A DNA stretch of 7,968 nucleotides from an uncultured Candidatus Competibacteraceae bacterium (GTDB taxonomy: Bacteria; Pseudomonadota; Gammaproteobacteria; Competibacterales; Competibacteraceae). The stretch lies in contig CALMNY010000112.1 of the NCBI GenBank assembly GCA_937872125.1, forward strand, positions 1 to 7,968. Direction: 5' to 3'. A model generated the notes under the pieces. That model saw only the letters and a program-made list of their open reading frames with translations. It ran no database searches and was not told the DNA's origin. Positions 1-6,564 of this stretch are shown piece after piece. Position 1 is the stretch's first letter. Each line of letters begins with the position of its first letter. The position numbers and the translations under genes were made by a program.

Positions 1-2037
1 ATTCCCGGCTTGCGGCAGGCAGATTTCCGCATCGGCGTCGTGGTGGATGAAGCTCATCACGGTTTTACCGGTGCCACCGAGGCGGTGCGGTTCTATCGGG
101 ATATCATGCGCCCCGATTTCACCCTGCTCATTACCGCCACGCCGGATGATGCCGATGTGGAAAAATTCAGAAAAGCGGCGGGCATTGGTGAATTACACCG
201 ACATCGGGTTTCGCGCAAGGATGCCGTGGACGCTGGCCTGATTAAGGGCGGTGTGCAGTGCATCGCCTATCTGGCTCCTAATAACCAGGAAACCCTGGGC
301 GACATTCCCGCAACCGCATTGGCGGAAGGCTGGCAAACCCACAACGCGATTAAAAAGCAACTGGCAGAAATTGGCATCAACCTCACGCCCCTGATGCTGG
401 TACAGGTCGGCAACAAAGGCAACGCCGGCGCATCCGCCATTCAGGAAGCCAAAACCCGTCTGCTGGAATTGGGCGTGCCGGAAGACGTGATCGCCTGGTA
501 TACCGCCGACGAACCCAACGATGATTTGCTGGCGGTGGCGCTGGACGAAAGCAAGGAAGTCTTGCTGTTCAAAATGGCTGTGGCGCTGGGATTCGACGCG
601 CCGCGCGCCTTTACCGTGGTTTCCATGCGCGGGGCCAAAGATACCGATTTTGGCGTGCAAGTGGTTGGACGCATTTTGCGCGTGCATCGCCGCTTGCAAT
701 CCAAAGCTATTGATCAATCCCTGCCCCCGTTATTGCGTTGTGGCTATGTCTTTCTGGCCGAGGCGGAAAGCCAGAGCGGCTTGATCGGCGCAGGCGAGAA
801 AATCAACGCCATTCAAACCGAACTTTCCGGGATTAGTCCTTATACGATGCAGGTGCGCATCGCCGGAGAAACCCAGGTTCAGGTGATCAAAAACGGGCAA
901 ACCACCTTATTGCCACAGCCTTATACGCCGCCTGTCTGGAAGCCGGCGACCGATAACGAATCCGAACCCACAGCAGCGCATATTCATGATCCATGGAATT
1001 CCGGGGCCATACAAACCTTGCCCGGCTTTCATTTGCCCTTGCCGAGTGAACTTCGCGGATCAAAACAAAGTGCGCCTTCTCAACCTGTAACGGCTTTACC
1101 CGGTAATGGACTTCACCCACTGCGCGCGGGAGTTCCGACCCGGTTTCAAACCGAACGCTTGCCGCTATCCACCGATGAACTGCTCAAAGGAATCGGAGCG
1201 CATCTCAAGCTGAATGCAGAGGTGTTGAACGCGGGTTTGCGCAAAAGCGTCAAAATCACCCGCAAGAAAATTACCGATATTTTCAGCCACCATGAAGAAG
1301 TGGTCGACACGGTGCAAGCGAAATTATCCCGTGCACAACTGGCGCGGCGAGCGCAGCGCGTTTTATACGATGCGCAGTATTACAGCCCGCGCGACCTGGA
1401 GGAAATGTTACTGTCGCGGTTGCGGCTGGAATACAACGACCATCAGGGTATCGGACTGTCCGATGAAGAATTACGGGATGCCCTGAATCTGATTCTGGTG
1501 AATTATCCCAAATTAGTGCGCGATGCAGCCCGAACCAGTGCGGCGCTCAACAAGGAAATAGTAGAAACTGCGCCCTTGCCTGATCATCTGGAAATAGCCG
1601 CAGGCGCCCCGCACTCTCGCCTGAATGTCTATGGCGTCATACTGCCAGACCTGAACGAACACGAACGGAAGTTCGCTGAAATGCTCGACGCCGACACCAA
1701 GGGAACGGTGTTGTGGTGGCATCGCAACGAGCCGCGCAAGCCGTGGTCCATCGGTATCGTATTGCCTGACGGGGACCGCTATTTCCCTGATTTTATCGTG
1801 GGTGTGAAAGACCGGATGCGTGGCGGCAGCGTGCTGCTGCTGGAAACCAAGGGCGGGCATCTGCTTAACAGCGATGAAACTGTGGAGAAAGTCGTCGCCG
1901 TGCACAAAACCTATGGCCCGCCGGTGATGCTCAAACGGCGTGATGATGGGAGCCTTTGGATCGTGCGCTACATCGCCAGCAGGAATCGCGTTGAGGAAGA
2001 TCAAGCCTTTCGCGTGGAGAATATGGCGCAGTATTGA
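1..2037 (+). CDS. Type III restriction-like helicase-nuclease (Res subunit), 5' end missing
   Basis: This is the C-terminal 678 residues of a superfamily 2 helicase fused to a nuclease. The reading frame is open to base 1, so the start and the ATP-binding Walker A motif lie outside the window; the TTG at position 10 is not a believable start. Visible helicase motifs are DEAH (nt 46-57, motif II), TAT (133-141, motif III), the motif V-like ALGFDAPRAF, and GRILRVHRR (667-693, motif VI). A proline-rich linker follows (about nt 900-1140), then helical sequence. The C-terminal end has a PD-(D/E)XK nuclease signature: YFPDFIVG (Asp at 1789-1791) and LLLETKGG (Glu 1843-1845, Lys 1849-1851). This order matches Res subunits of type III restriction enzymes, which use ATP to translocate on DNA and cut it. 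No modification (Mod) gene is visible, so a stand-alone helicase-nuclease defence protein is also possible. The antitoxin gene starts 31 bp downstream. Confidence 0.85.
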   Translation: MPGLRQADFRIGVVVDEAHHGFTGATEAVRFYRDIMRPDFTLLITATPDDADVEKFRKAAGIGELHRHRVSRKDAVDAGLIKGGVQCIAYLAPNNQETLGDIPATALAEGWQTHNAIKKQLAEIGINLTPLMLVQVGNKGNAGASAIQEAKTRLLELGVPEDVIAWYTADEPNDDLLAVALDESKEVLLFKMAVALGFDAPRAFTVVSMRGAKDTDFGVQVVGRILRVHRRLQSKAIDQSLPPLLRCGYVFLAEAESQSGLIGAGEKINAIQTELSGISPYTMQVRIAGETQVQVIKNGQTTLLPQPYTPPVWKPATDNESEPTAAHIHDPWNSGAIQTLPGFHLPLPSELRGSKQSAPSQPVTALPGNGLHPLRAGVPTRFQTERLPLSTDELLKGIGAHLKLNAEVLNAGLRKSVKITRKKITDIFSHHEEVVDTVQAKLSRAQLARRAQRVLYDAQYYSPRDLEEMLLSRLRLEYNDHQGIGLSDEELRDALNLILVNYPKLVRDAARTSAALNKEIVETAPLPDHLEIAAGAPHSRLNVYGVILPDLNEHERKFAEMLDADTKGTVLWWHRNEPRKPWSIGIVLPDGDRYFPDFIVGVKDRMRGGSVLLLETKGGHLLNSDETVEKVVAVHKTYGPPVMLKRRDDGSLWIVRYIASRNRVEEDQAFRVENMAQY

Positions 2038-2068
2038 GTTAAGTTTGATTGCAAAGCGAGATTAAGTC

Positions 2069-2290
2069 ATGCAAGCTATTCGCCAGATTTATGATAATGC
2101 GCCTGACATTATCCCTGTTCCTGAAGCGTTCCGTCATCGCCGACTCGAAGTGCTGCTTATTGTGGAAGAAGAAACTGTATCGCCGCCCAGTTTGAAATCT
2201 CTTTTGGCCGATATGCCTGATGTTGGAGACGATAGTGATTTTTCCCGCCCGCGTGATTTCGGAAGGCAGGATATGACATGGGATTCCTGA
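2069..2290 (+). CDS. Small antitoxin of a VapBC-type toxin-antitoxin pair
   Basis: This 73-residue acidic protein is encoded directly upstream of a PIN-domain toxin and overlaps it by 13 bp. That order, size and translational coupling are typical of type II antitoxins, which bind and inhibit the toxin and usually repress their own promoter. The N-terminal half carries a motif seen in small antitoxins (IYDNAPDIIPVPEAFRHRR, residues 7-25) followed by a strand-like LEVLLIVEEE. The C-terminal end (about 50-73), with SRPRDFGRQDMTW, looks like the extended peptide that wraps the toxin. The N-terminal fold is not clear to me and I see no obvious ribbon-helix-helix, so the exact antitoxin family is left open. 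The Shine-Dalgarno is weak (GCGAG about 9 nt before ATG). No clear promoter lies in the 31 bp after the preceding gene, so transcription may come from upstream or from inside that gene. Confidence 0.72.
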   Translation: MQAIRQIYDNAPDIIPVPEAFRHRRLEVLLIVEEETVSPPSLKSLLADMPDVGDDSDFSRPRDFGRQDMTWDS

Positions 2291-2688
2291 TCGACACAAA
2301 TATTTTGGCTGAACTACGTAAACGCGAACGCGGCAATCCCGGTGTCCTTAATTGGTATAGTGGGATCGAAGAGTCCGAAATTTATATTTCTGTAATTGTT
2401 TTGGGTGAGATTCGCCGAGGAGTAGAGTTGCTGCGCCGTCGGGACCAAGTGGCAGCGGAAAGCCTGGAGGCCTGGCTGAACTGTCTCCGAGTTTCGCTAG
2501 GTGATCGGTTGTTGTCAGTCACAGAGGCGATAACCGACTGTTGGGGTAGGCTCGGTATTCCAGACCCTATTCCGGTTGCCGATGGTTTACTCGCTGCCAC
2601 TGCATTGGTCCATGACCTTACTTTGGTTACCCGCGATACCCGTGATGTAGAACGCTCTGGGGCGCGTTTGCTCAATCCGTTCTCTTGA
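2278..2688 (+). CDS. vapC: VapC-family PIN-domain ribonuclease toxin
   Basis: This 136-residue protein is a single PIN domain, the usual length for a VapC toxin. The acidic metal-binding residues are all present: D6 in LIDTNIL, E44 in VLGEI, D102 in VADGLLAATA and D120 in VTRDTRD. VapC toxins are magnesium-dependent endoribonucleases that cut tRNA or rRNA and stop translation until antitoxin is replenished; the target of this one cannot be read from sequence. The ATG lies inside the antitoxin gene (13-bp overlap) and is preceded by CAGGA at 2267-2271, spaced 6 nt. The gene appears intact. It ends 24 bp before uup, so read-through into uup is possible. Confidence 0.93.
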   Translation: MGFLIDTNILAELRKRERGNPGVLNWYSGIEESEIYISVIVLGEIRRGVELLRRRDQVAAESLEAWLNCLRVSLGDRLLSVTEAITDCWGRLGIPDPIPVADGLLAATALVHDLTLVTRDTRDVERSGARLLNPFS

Positions 2689-2712
2689 ATTTGCCACGGA
2701 CGGAAACTCCGT

Positions 2713-4617
2713 ATGCCCTTACTCAGCATTGACCACCTCTCCATCGCCTTCGGCGCCGAAAAGCTGCTGGACGACGCCAGCTTCCAACTCGATGCCGGCG
2801 AGCGGGTTTGCCTGATCGGCCGCAACGGCGCGGGCAAAACGACGCTGCTGCGTCTGCTGGCCGGTGAAATTCAGCCCGACAGCGGCGACATCTGGCGGCA
2901 GCCCGGCTTGCGCGTCGCCACCCTGGCGCAGGAATTGCCCACCGACACCACGGCTACCGTATTCGAGATCGTCGCCGGTGGATTGGAAGGGCTGGGCAAT
3001 CTGCTGGCCGACTACCACGACGCCGCGCTGCGCCTGACTCACGACCACACCCCGGAATCGATGCGGCGCATGGATCAGTTGCAGCACGAGCTGGAAGCAC
3101 ATGACGGCTGGCGCTGGCAGCAGCGGGTTGAAACCGTCATCAGCCGCCTGCAATTGCCGGCGGATACGCCGCTGGCGGAACTGTCGGGGGGCTGGCGGCG
3201 GCGGGTATTGCTGGGCCGGGCGCTGGTGCGTGATCCCGACGTGTTGTTGCTGGACGAACCGACCAATCACCTCGATCTGGAAACCATCCAGTGGCTGGAA
3301 GACGAGCTGCTGGAATTTCGCGGCGGGCTGTTATTCGTCACCCACGACCGCGCCCTGCTGCAACGGCTGGCGACCCGCCTGCTGGAACTGGATCGCGGCG
3401 CGCTGACCTCGTGGCCGGGCGATTACGCCAATTTCCTGGAAAAGAAGGCGGCGCTGCTGGAAGTCGAGGCCCGCCACAACGCCAAATTCGACAAAAAACT
3501 GGCGCAGGAAGAAACCTGGATTCGGCAGGGCATTAAAGCCCGCCGCACCCGCAACGAGGGCCGGGTGTTGGCGTTACTGGCGCTGCGCGAGGAGCGTTGT
3601 CAGCGCCGCGAGCAACTTGGCAAGGCCAGTTTCACGCTGGAACAGGCGGAGCTGTCCGGCAAACTGGTGATCGAAGCAAAGAACGTCCATTACGCCTGGC
3701 AGGGCGAACCACTGATCCGTGATTTCTCCACGCGAATCATGCGCGGCGACCGCATCGGCCTGATCGGTCCGAACGGTTCCGGCAAAACGACTTTGCTGAA
3801 TCTGCTGCTGGGCCGCCTGTCGCCGGACGTCGGTCAGGTCCGGCACGGGACCAAGCTGGAAATCGCCTATTTCGATCAACTGCGCGAGCCATTGGACCCG
3901 GAGCAAACCGTGCTGGACAGCGTCGCGGGCGGGCGGGAAACCCTCGAAATCAACGGTCAGCGCCGCCACGTCATTGGTTATCTGGGCGATTTTTTATTCA
4001 CCGCTCAGCGGGCGCGTTCCCCGGTCAAATCGCTGTCCGGCGGCGAGCGCAACCGGCTGTTGCTGGCGCGGCTGTTCACCAAACCCGCCAACCTGCTGGT
4101 TATGGACGAGCCGACCAATGATCTCGATCTGGAAACGCTGGAATTGCTGGAAGAATTGCTGCTGGACTACACCGGCACCCTGCTGCTGGTCAGCCACGAC
4201 CGGGCGTTCCTGGACAACGTAGTAACCAGTTGCGTAGTGTTCGAGGGCGACGGACGCATCCGCGAATACGTCGGTGGTTACAATGACTGGCTGCGCCAGC
4301 GGCCCGCACCGGAACTGGTCGCGGTCACCAAGCCGAGACCGGAACCCAAACCGGTCATTCGCCCGCCGAAATCGGCCACGTCCGGCAAGCTGGGCTACAA
4401 CGAGCGACGGGAACTGGAGCGGTTGCCCGCCCGCATCGAGGAGTTGGAGCAACGGCAACGGGACTTGCACGCCCTGACCGCTGACCCCGCGTTCTACAAG
4501 CAGGAACCGGTAACGATCACCCGGCGCATGGAAGAACTGCGCGCGTTGGAGGCGGAATTGGAAGCAGCCTACGGGCGCTGGGAGGAGTTGGAAACGCGGG
4601 AGGGCGGCGCTGGGTGA
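2713..4617 (+). CDS. uup: ABC-F family ATPase Uup
   Basis: This 634-residue soluble protein has two ATP-binding cassettes and no membrane segments, the ABC-F layout, and is almost the same length as E. coli Uup. Cassette 1 has Walker A GRNGAGKTT (36-44), signature LSGGW (157-161) and Walker B LLLDEP (178-183). The interdomain linker (about 237-305) carries the very Uup-like segment IRQGIKARRTRNEGR. Cassette 2 has Walker A GPNGSGKTT (352-360), signature LSGGE (441-445) and Walker B with D465/E466. A charged coiled-coil C-terminal domain (about 553-630) separates Uup from the other ABC-F proteins. ABC-F proteins act on the ribosome. Uup also binds branched DNA, and its loss in E. coli raises precise excision of transposons. 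All catalytic motifs are intact. The ATG is preceded by GGAA at 2702-2705. The gene is markedly GC-rich and ends before a hairpin at 4697-4726. Confidence 0.96.
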   Translation: MPLLSIDHLSIAFGAEKLLDDASFQLDAGERVCLIGRNGAGKTTLLRLLAGEIQPDSGDIWRQPGLRVATLAQELPTDTTATVFEIVAGGLEGLGNLLADYHDAALRLTHDHTPESMRRMDQLQHELEAHDGWRWQQRVETVISRLQLPADTPLAELSGGWRRRVLLGRALVRDPDVLLLDEPTNHLDLETIQWLEDELLEFRGGLLFVTHDRALLQRLATRLLELDRGALTSWPGDYANFLEKKAALLEVEARHNAKFDKKLAQEETWIRQGIKARRTRNEGRVLALLALREERCQRREQLGKASFTLEQAELSGKLVIEAKNVHYAWQGEPLIRDFSTRIMRGDRIGLIGPNGSGKTTLLNLLLGRLSPDVGQVRHGTKLEIAYFDQLREPLDPEQTVLDSVAGGRETLEINGQRRHVIGYLGDFLFTAQRARSPVKSLSGGERNRLLLARLFTKPANLLVMDEPTNDLDLETLELLEELLLDYTGTLLLVSHDRAFLDNVVTSCVVFEGDGRIREYVGGYNDWLRQRPAPELVAVTKPRPEPKPVIRPPKSATSGKLGYNERRELERLPARIEELEQRQRDLHALTADPAFYKQEPVTITRRMEELRALEAELEAAYGRWEELETREGGAG

Positions 4618-4696
4618 AGCCCGCTACGCCCCATAGTCCCGATAAAAAACCAGGGTGGCGATTACTTACCGTCCACTGCGTTCGGATCAATTGCAC

Positions 4697-4726
4697 ATTC
4701 CTCCCCCTCGCGGGGGATGGAATTTT
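4697..4726 (+). terminator. Bulged hairpin with T run after uup
   Basis: The left arm (4697-4707) and the right arm (4712-4723) can form an 11-bp stem with a TCGC loop and one bulged T at 4718. The core is CCCCC/GGGGG, and TTTT runs from 4723 to 4726. This fits a Rho-independent terminator for uup. It lies 79 bp past the uup stop and 42 bp before the end of the convergent gene. The T run is short and overlaps the stem base, so efficiency is uncertain. No T run follows it on the minus strand. Confidence 0.5.
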
Positions 4727-4768
4727 CGCACAATGGCCAGAGACGGATTCGGAGTTCTACCAGGGTGA

Positions 4769-5221
4769 TTATCGCTCGATCACTTCAGCTCGCTGAACGA
4801 CCCAAACCCCGTTCTGACTATTGAACTCAACTTTTCCAACAATTCCTTCAACTGGATATTCAAACTCCACCACCACTTTGCCATTTTCGAGGCTGATTTT
4901 GTTGAAATCCAGGTATGCTTCATCGCCTTCACGGATTTCTTCCCGCTTCATATAAGCGACTGGAACGCCAAATTTAAATAGCGCCAGCTTTTCAGGGAAA
5001 GACTCCTGTTTTAAAATCCTCAATGGCGATCTATCTGGTAGTTCTGCATGATAATACGGTTGCAGATCTGGAATATCGATTACCAATCGAACGATTTGAT
5101 TAAAATCTTCAGCGTTCAAAGTTGTCATCTGCATGTTCTCCGCCAGTGATTGAGGTTGGAAACCCATGTTTCCGATCAGAAAGGAAAAAACCGCTATGTG
5201 CAACCCAGTCGGCGTTTTCAC
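4769..5221 (-). CDS. Unrecognised protein, candidate immunity partner of the upstream metallopeptidase toxin
   Basis: I do not recognise this 150-residue family. It lies 22 bp downstream of the metallopeptidase gene on the same strand, the usual place for an immunity gene, and that position is the only reason for the proposed role. Read from the GTG at 5221, the N-terminus has a short hydrophobic stretch (about residues 7-21) and a possible signal peptidase site after A27 (QSLA before EN), which would make it periplasmic. The GTG has a good Shine-Dalgarno (AAGGAAG, 5235-5229, 7-nt spacer). However, ATG codons at residues 30 and 32 also sit behind a GGAG, and starting there would give a cytoplasmic protein of about 120 residues. 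The rest is mixed alpha/beta, ending in strand-like segments such as GKVVVEFEYPV and GVWVVQRAEVIE. Base composition is AT-richer than in uup. Confidence 0.75.
   Translation of the reverse strand: MKTPTGLHIAVFSFLIGNMGFQPQSLAENMQMTTLNAEDFNQIVRLVIDIPDLQPYYHAELPDRSPLRILKQESFPEKLALFKFGVPVAYMKREEIREGDEAYLDFNKISLENGKVVVEFEYPVEGIVGKVEFNSQNGVWVVQRAEVIER
5138..5141 (-). promoter_or_regulatory. Internal Shine-Dalgarno-like GGAG, alternative start
   Basis: On the minus strand, GGAG lies 9 nt before the ATG at 5128-5126 (residue 32 of the 150-residue reading) and 3 nt before the ATG at 5134-5132 (residue 30). The 9-nt spacing is close to ideal. Use of this site would remove the candidate signal peptide, so it decides where the protein acts. 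Confidence 0.35.
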
Positions 5222-5228
5222 TGATTGG

Positions 5229-5235
5229 CTTCCTT
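5229..5235 (-). promoter_or_regulatory. Ribosome binding site for the GTG start at 5221
   Basis: AAGGAAG on the minus strand lies 7 nt upstream of GTG, inside the 22-bp gap after the toxin stop codon. It supports the long, possibly signal-peptide-bearing form of the downstream protein. Confidence 0.6.
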
Positions 5236-5243
5236 AAATGCGG

Positions 5244-5678
5244 TCACCAGTATCTATTGATATCTTTACCATAGGCTTCCTTCTCGAAATTTTTTCCTTC
5301 CTCGCCGGCCTGATCCACTCCATCCTTCCAGTCTCCCCAATGTACTGTTTCATGCAGTATAGTGGATTCAACCAGCAGATGCATTTCCGGCTTTCCCGAG
5401 TCAGTTTTCTCGAACCGCTCGCAGATTTCTGCGGCCAGGTAGATATGATTTGGCTCAGTGCTACCTCTGAATTCACCATTGGCCCCCGGCATCACCGCTG
5501 AGTGTAAAATAGGCAATGGGCCTGATCCTACGGCACATCTGGCATCGCTTTCACTCAGTTCACTATACTTGAGAAAAGCAGCCCATACCTTATTCTTGTT
5601 TTTCACTTTCGGCAAATTATCCTCAACCCATTTACTGAGCTTTGGGTATTTACTTCTGAATGCGTATGCAATTTTCAT
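5244..5678 (-). CDS. Zinc metallopeptidase resembling polymorphic-toxin domain (Tox-MPTase3-like)
   Basis: This 144-residue protein has a zincin active site, ILHETVHWGD, with HETVH at residues 109-113. H109 and H113 are the expected zinc ligands and E110 the catalytic base. A downstream GKNFEKEAYG (residues 128-137) offers E132 or E134 as a third ligand. From memory of the family, this arrangement resembles the metallopeptidase toxin domains (Tox-MPTase3) found at the C-terminal end of polymorphic toxins, which cleave proteins in rival cells. The protein has no signal peptide, membrane segment or delivery domain, so it is an orphan toxin module or a stand-alone cargo effector. The ATG at 5678 is chosen over the in-frame TTG at 5690 because GGAGGA sits 4 nt before it. 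The frame is closed upstream by a stop at 5723-5721, so no N-terminal delivery domain is fused. The candidate immunity gene follows after 22 bp. Another zincin peptidase role cannot be excluded. Confidence 0.78.
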   Translation of the reverse strand: MKIAYAFRSKYPKLSKWVEDNLPKVKNKNKVWAAFLKYSELSESDARCAVGSGPLPILHSAVMPGANGEFRGSTEPNHIYLAAEICERFEKTDSGKPEMHLLVESTILHETVHWGDWKDGVDQAGEEGKNFEKEAYGKDINRYW

Positions 5679-5955
5679 CAGTTCCTCCAATCCAGGGCTT
5701 GGGGTTCGGCAAGTGATATCTCACAGTTCGCAAATTCTACATCAGCAAACAGCACGCCAAATTCTTATTGTCTTGATAGTAAGGCATTTTTATAGAGGAT
5801 TTTTTTCCTGCCGGGCCATCGTGGACTGGCTGGCCTGGTCCAATCTGAACCGGACACACGATTTGGCTTTTGGTGGGGAGTTCAGCAACTCACTGTTTCA
5901 CAAGGCGCCCTCCCCCCTTGTGGGTGAGAGCTGGAAGAGAGGCGTGAACGGTTAA
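5679..5955. other. Gene-poor spacer upstream of the metallopeptidase gene
   Basis: I see no convincing gene here. A plus-strand open frame crosses the region, but it begins antisense to the metallopeptidase and resembles nothing known. A 7-bp inverted repeat, CACAAGG (5899-5905) and CCTTGTG (5916-5922), has no T run and is unlikely to be a terminator. A run of seven T lies at 5800-5806. A poor minus-strand promoter candidate (TTGGCG, 15-nt spacer, TAGAAT) lies about 50-90 bp before the metallopeptidase ATG. The region could be decayed sequence left over from acquisition of the toxin cassette. Confidence 0.5.
5683..5688 (-). promoter_or_regulatory. Strong ribosome binding site for the metallopeptidase gene
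   Basis: GGAGGA on the minus strand precedes the ATG at 5678 by 4 nt. It overlaps the alternative TTG reading at 5690 and so settles the start at the ATG. Confidence 0.75.
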
Positions 5956-6087
5956 GAAGCTGTCTAAAAACTAACGTGTTGATTGTAGGAGCGGCCTTGG
6001 CCGCGATTGCTGGCCCTCATATCGCGGCCAAGGCCGCTCCTACACATAACCAATTGATTTAATAATATTAAGTTTTTTGACAGCCTC
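5956..6087. mobile_element. 132-bp MITE-like element with terminal inverted repeats
   Basis: The left end (5956-5974) and the reverse complement of the right end (6087-6069) match at 16 of 19 positions, both reading GARGCTGTC followed by an A-rich run and CT. The three bases TAA directly flank the element on both sides (5953-5955 and 6088-6090), as expected for a 3-bp target duplication. TNA duplications and ends of this sort are known for some IS5-family (IS1031-group) elements, so a non-autonomous derivative is a reasonable inference. No transposase is present. The interior is filled by the inverted REP pair at 5984-6044. Confidence 0.55.
5984..6044. repeat. Inverted REP doublet (REPIN-like), perfect 24-bp arms
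   Basis: Positions 5984-6007 and 6021-6044 are perfect 24-base reverse complements separated by a 13-nt spacer. Each arm starts with TGTAGGAGC and contains GCGGCCTTGGCCGC, which is itself a 6-bp hairpin with a TT loop. This is the layout of REP sequences: a conserved GTAG foot next to a GC-rich palindrome, here as an inverted pair. Such doublets (REPINs) are mobilised by RAYT transposases in Pseudomonas and related gammaproteobacteria. Transcribed, it would form a very stable hairpin that could protect or block RNA ends between the two minus-strand units. Confidence 0.82.
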
Positions 6088-6150
6088 TAAGGAGAAGTTG
6101 GAAGCGCGCGCGTGCAGGGTGAAGAATCCCGTCTCTCCCCTCCCCTCCCT

Positions 6151-6564
6151 TCACCGCTGCTGCAAATTTTGCAGCAGTTGTTCCTCACCCTGACGCAACT
6201 TGCCGGAGCGAATAAGGGACAATGAACCCTCATCCTCCTTGAGTTCCTTGGCAGGCACATCGGATGGCGGACGGGCGCCGTAATGAATCCTGCCTTCGGC
6301 ATCAGTCCAGGTGTAGATGCGCTCAGTCGGTTGTACGGCAACCGGCTTGGCGTTGAGTTCTACCGGTTCAACCGCCTGGCCTTCGGGCGGGCGATTGCCA
6401 TAATGAACGCGGCCGGCCGAATCTTTCCAGGTATAGACCTCGCCCTCGGCGGCCATCACGATCCCGCCAGACAACCCCGCCAGCATTCCGGCCCAAACCA
6501 GCCATCGCCTGCTAACCAGCAGGCAATCATGCCACCGTTCAGATGAGCGCTTCGGGCCATTCAT
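6151..6564 (-). CDS. Secreted protein with two DUF4124 repeats
   Basis: This 137-residue protein has an N-terminal export signal: basic SRRW (18-21), a hydrophobic core (about 21-37) and a likely cleavage near VMAAEG (36-41). The mature part has two copies of the DUF4124 motif. Copy 1 is VYTWKDSAGRVHYGNRPP (43-60) and copy 2 is IYTWTDAEGRIHYGARPP (83-100). DUF4124 proteins are envelope proteins of proteobacteria with no established biochemical role. The C-terminal tail (about 105-137) is charged and probably helical. The ATG at 6564 overlaps the 3' end of the UspA gene by 26 bp and lacks a good Shine-Dalgarno. This gives an unusually long n-region, so a later non-ATG start (for example CTG codons at residues 15-16) is possible. 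Translation is probably coupled to the upstream gene. Confidence 0.85.
   Translation of the reverse strand: MNGPKRSSERWHDCLLVSRRWLVWAGMLAGLSGGIVMAAEGEVYTWKDSAGRVHYGNRPPEGQAVEPVELNAKPVAVQPTERIYTWTDAEGRIHYGARPPSDVPAKELKEDEGSLSLIRSGKLRQGEEQLLQNLQQR

Noticed and set aside
193..717. 174-codon minus-strand open frame inside the helicase gene
   Set aside because: It is antisense to conserved helicase sequence; the residue pattern (rich in H, Q, G, F) is what complement frames of GC-rich genes give.
1513..2004. 163-codon minus-strand open frame opposite the nuclease domain
   Set aside because: It is antisense to the conserved PDF...ETKGG nuclease region and shows no motif of its own.
4614..4796. 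60-codon open frame whose GTG overlaps the uup stop codon
   Set aside because: It runs through the hairpin at 4697-4726, has no recognisable motif and collides with the convergent gene. The overlap arises by chance from GTGA.
5899..5922. Inverted repeat CACAAGG/CCTTGTG considered as a terminator or operator
   Set aside because: Only 7 bp, no T run, and no gene ends or starts next to it.
5458..5955. 165-codon plus-strand open frame opposite the metallopeptidase gene
   Set aside because: It is largely antisense to a gene with a clear active-site motif and strong ribosome site, and its composition is serine/leucine-rich with no recognisable domain.
6101..6151. GCGCGCGCG run and a pure pyrimidine tract (6132-6151), with a 7-bp inverted repeat GGTGAAG/CTTCACC
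   Set aside because: Short low-complexity sequence; the inverted repeat has a long loop and no T run on either strand. No support for a terminator or structured RNA.
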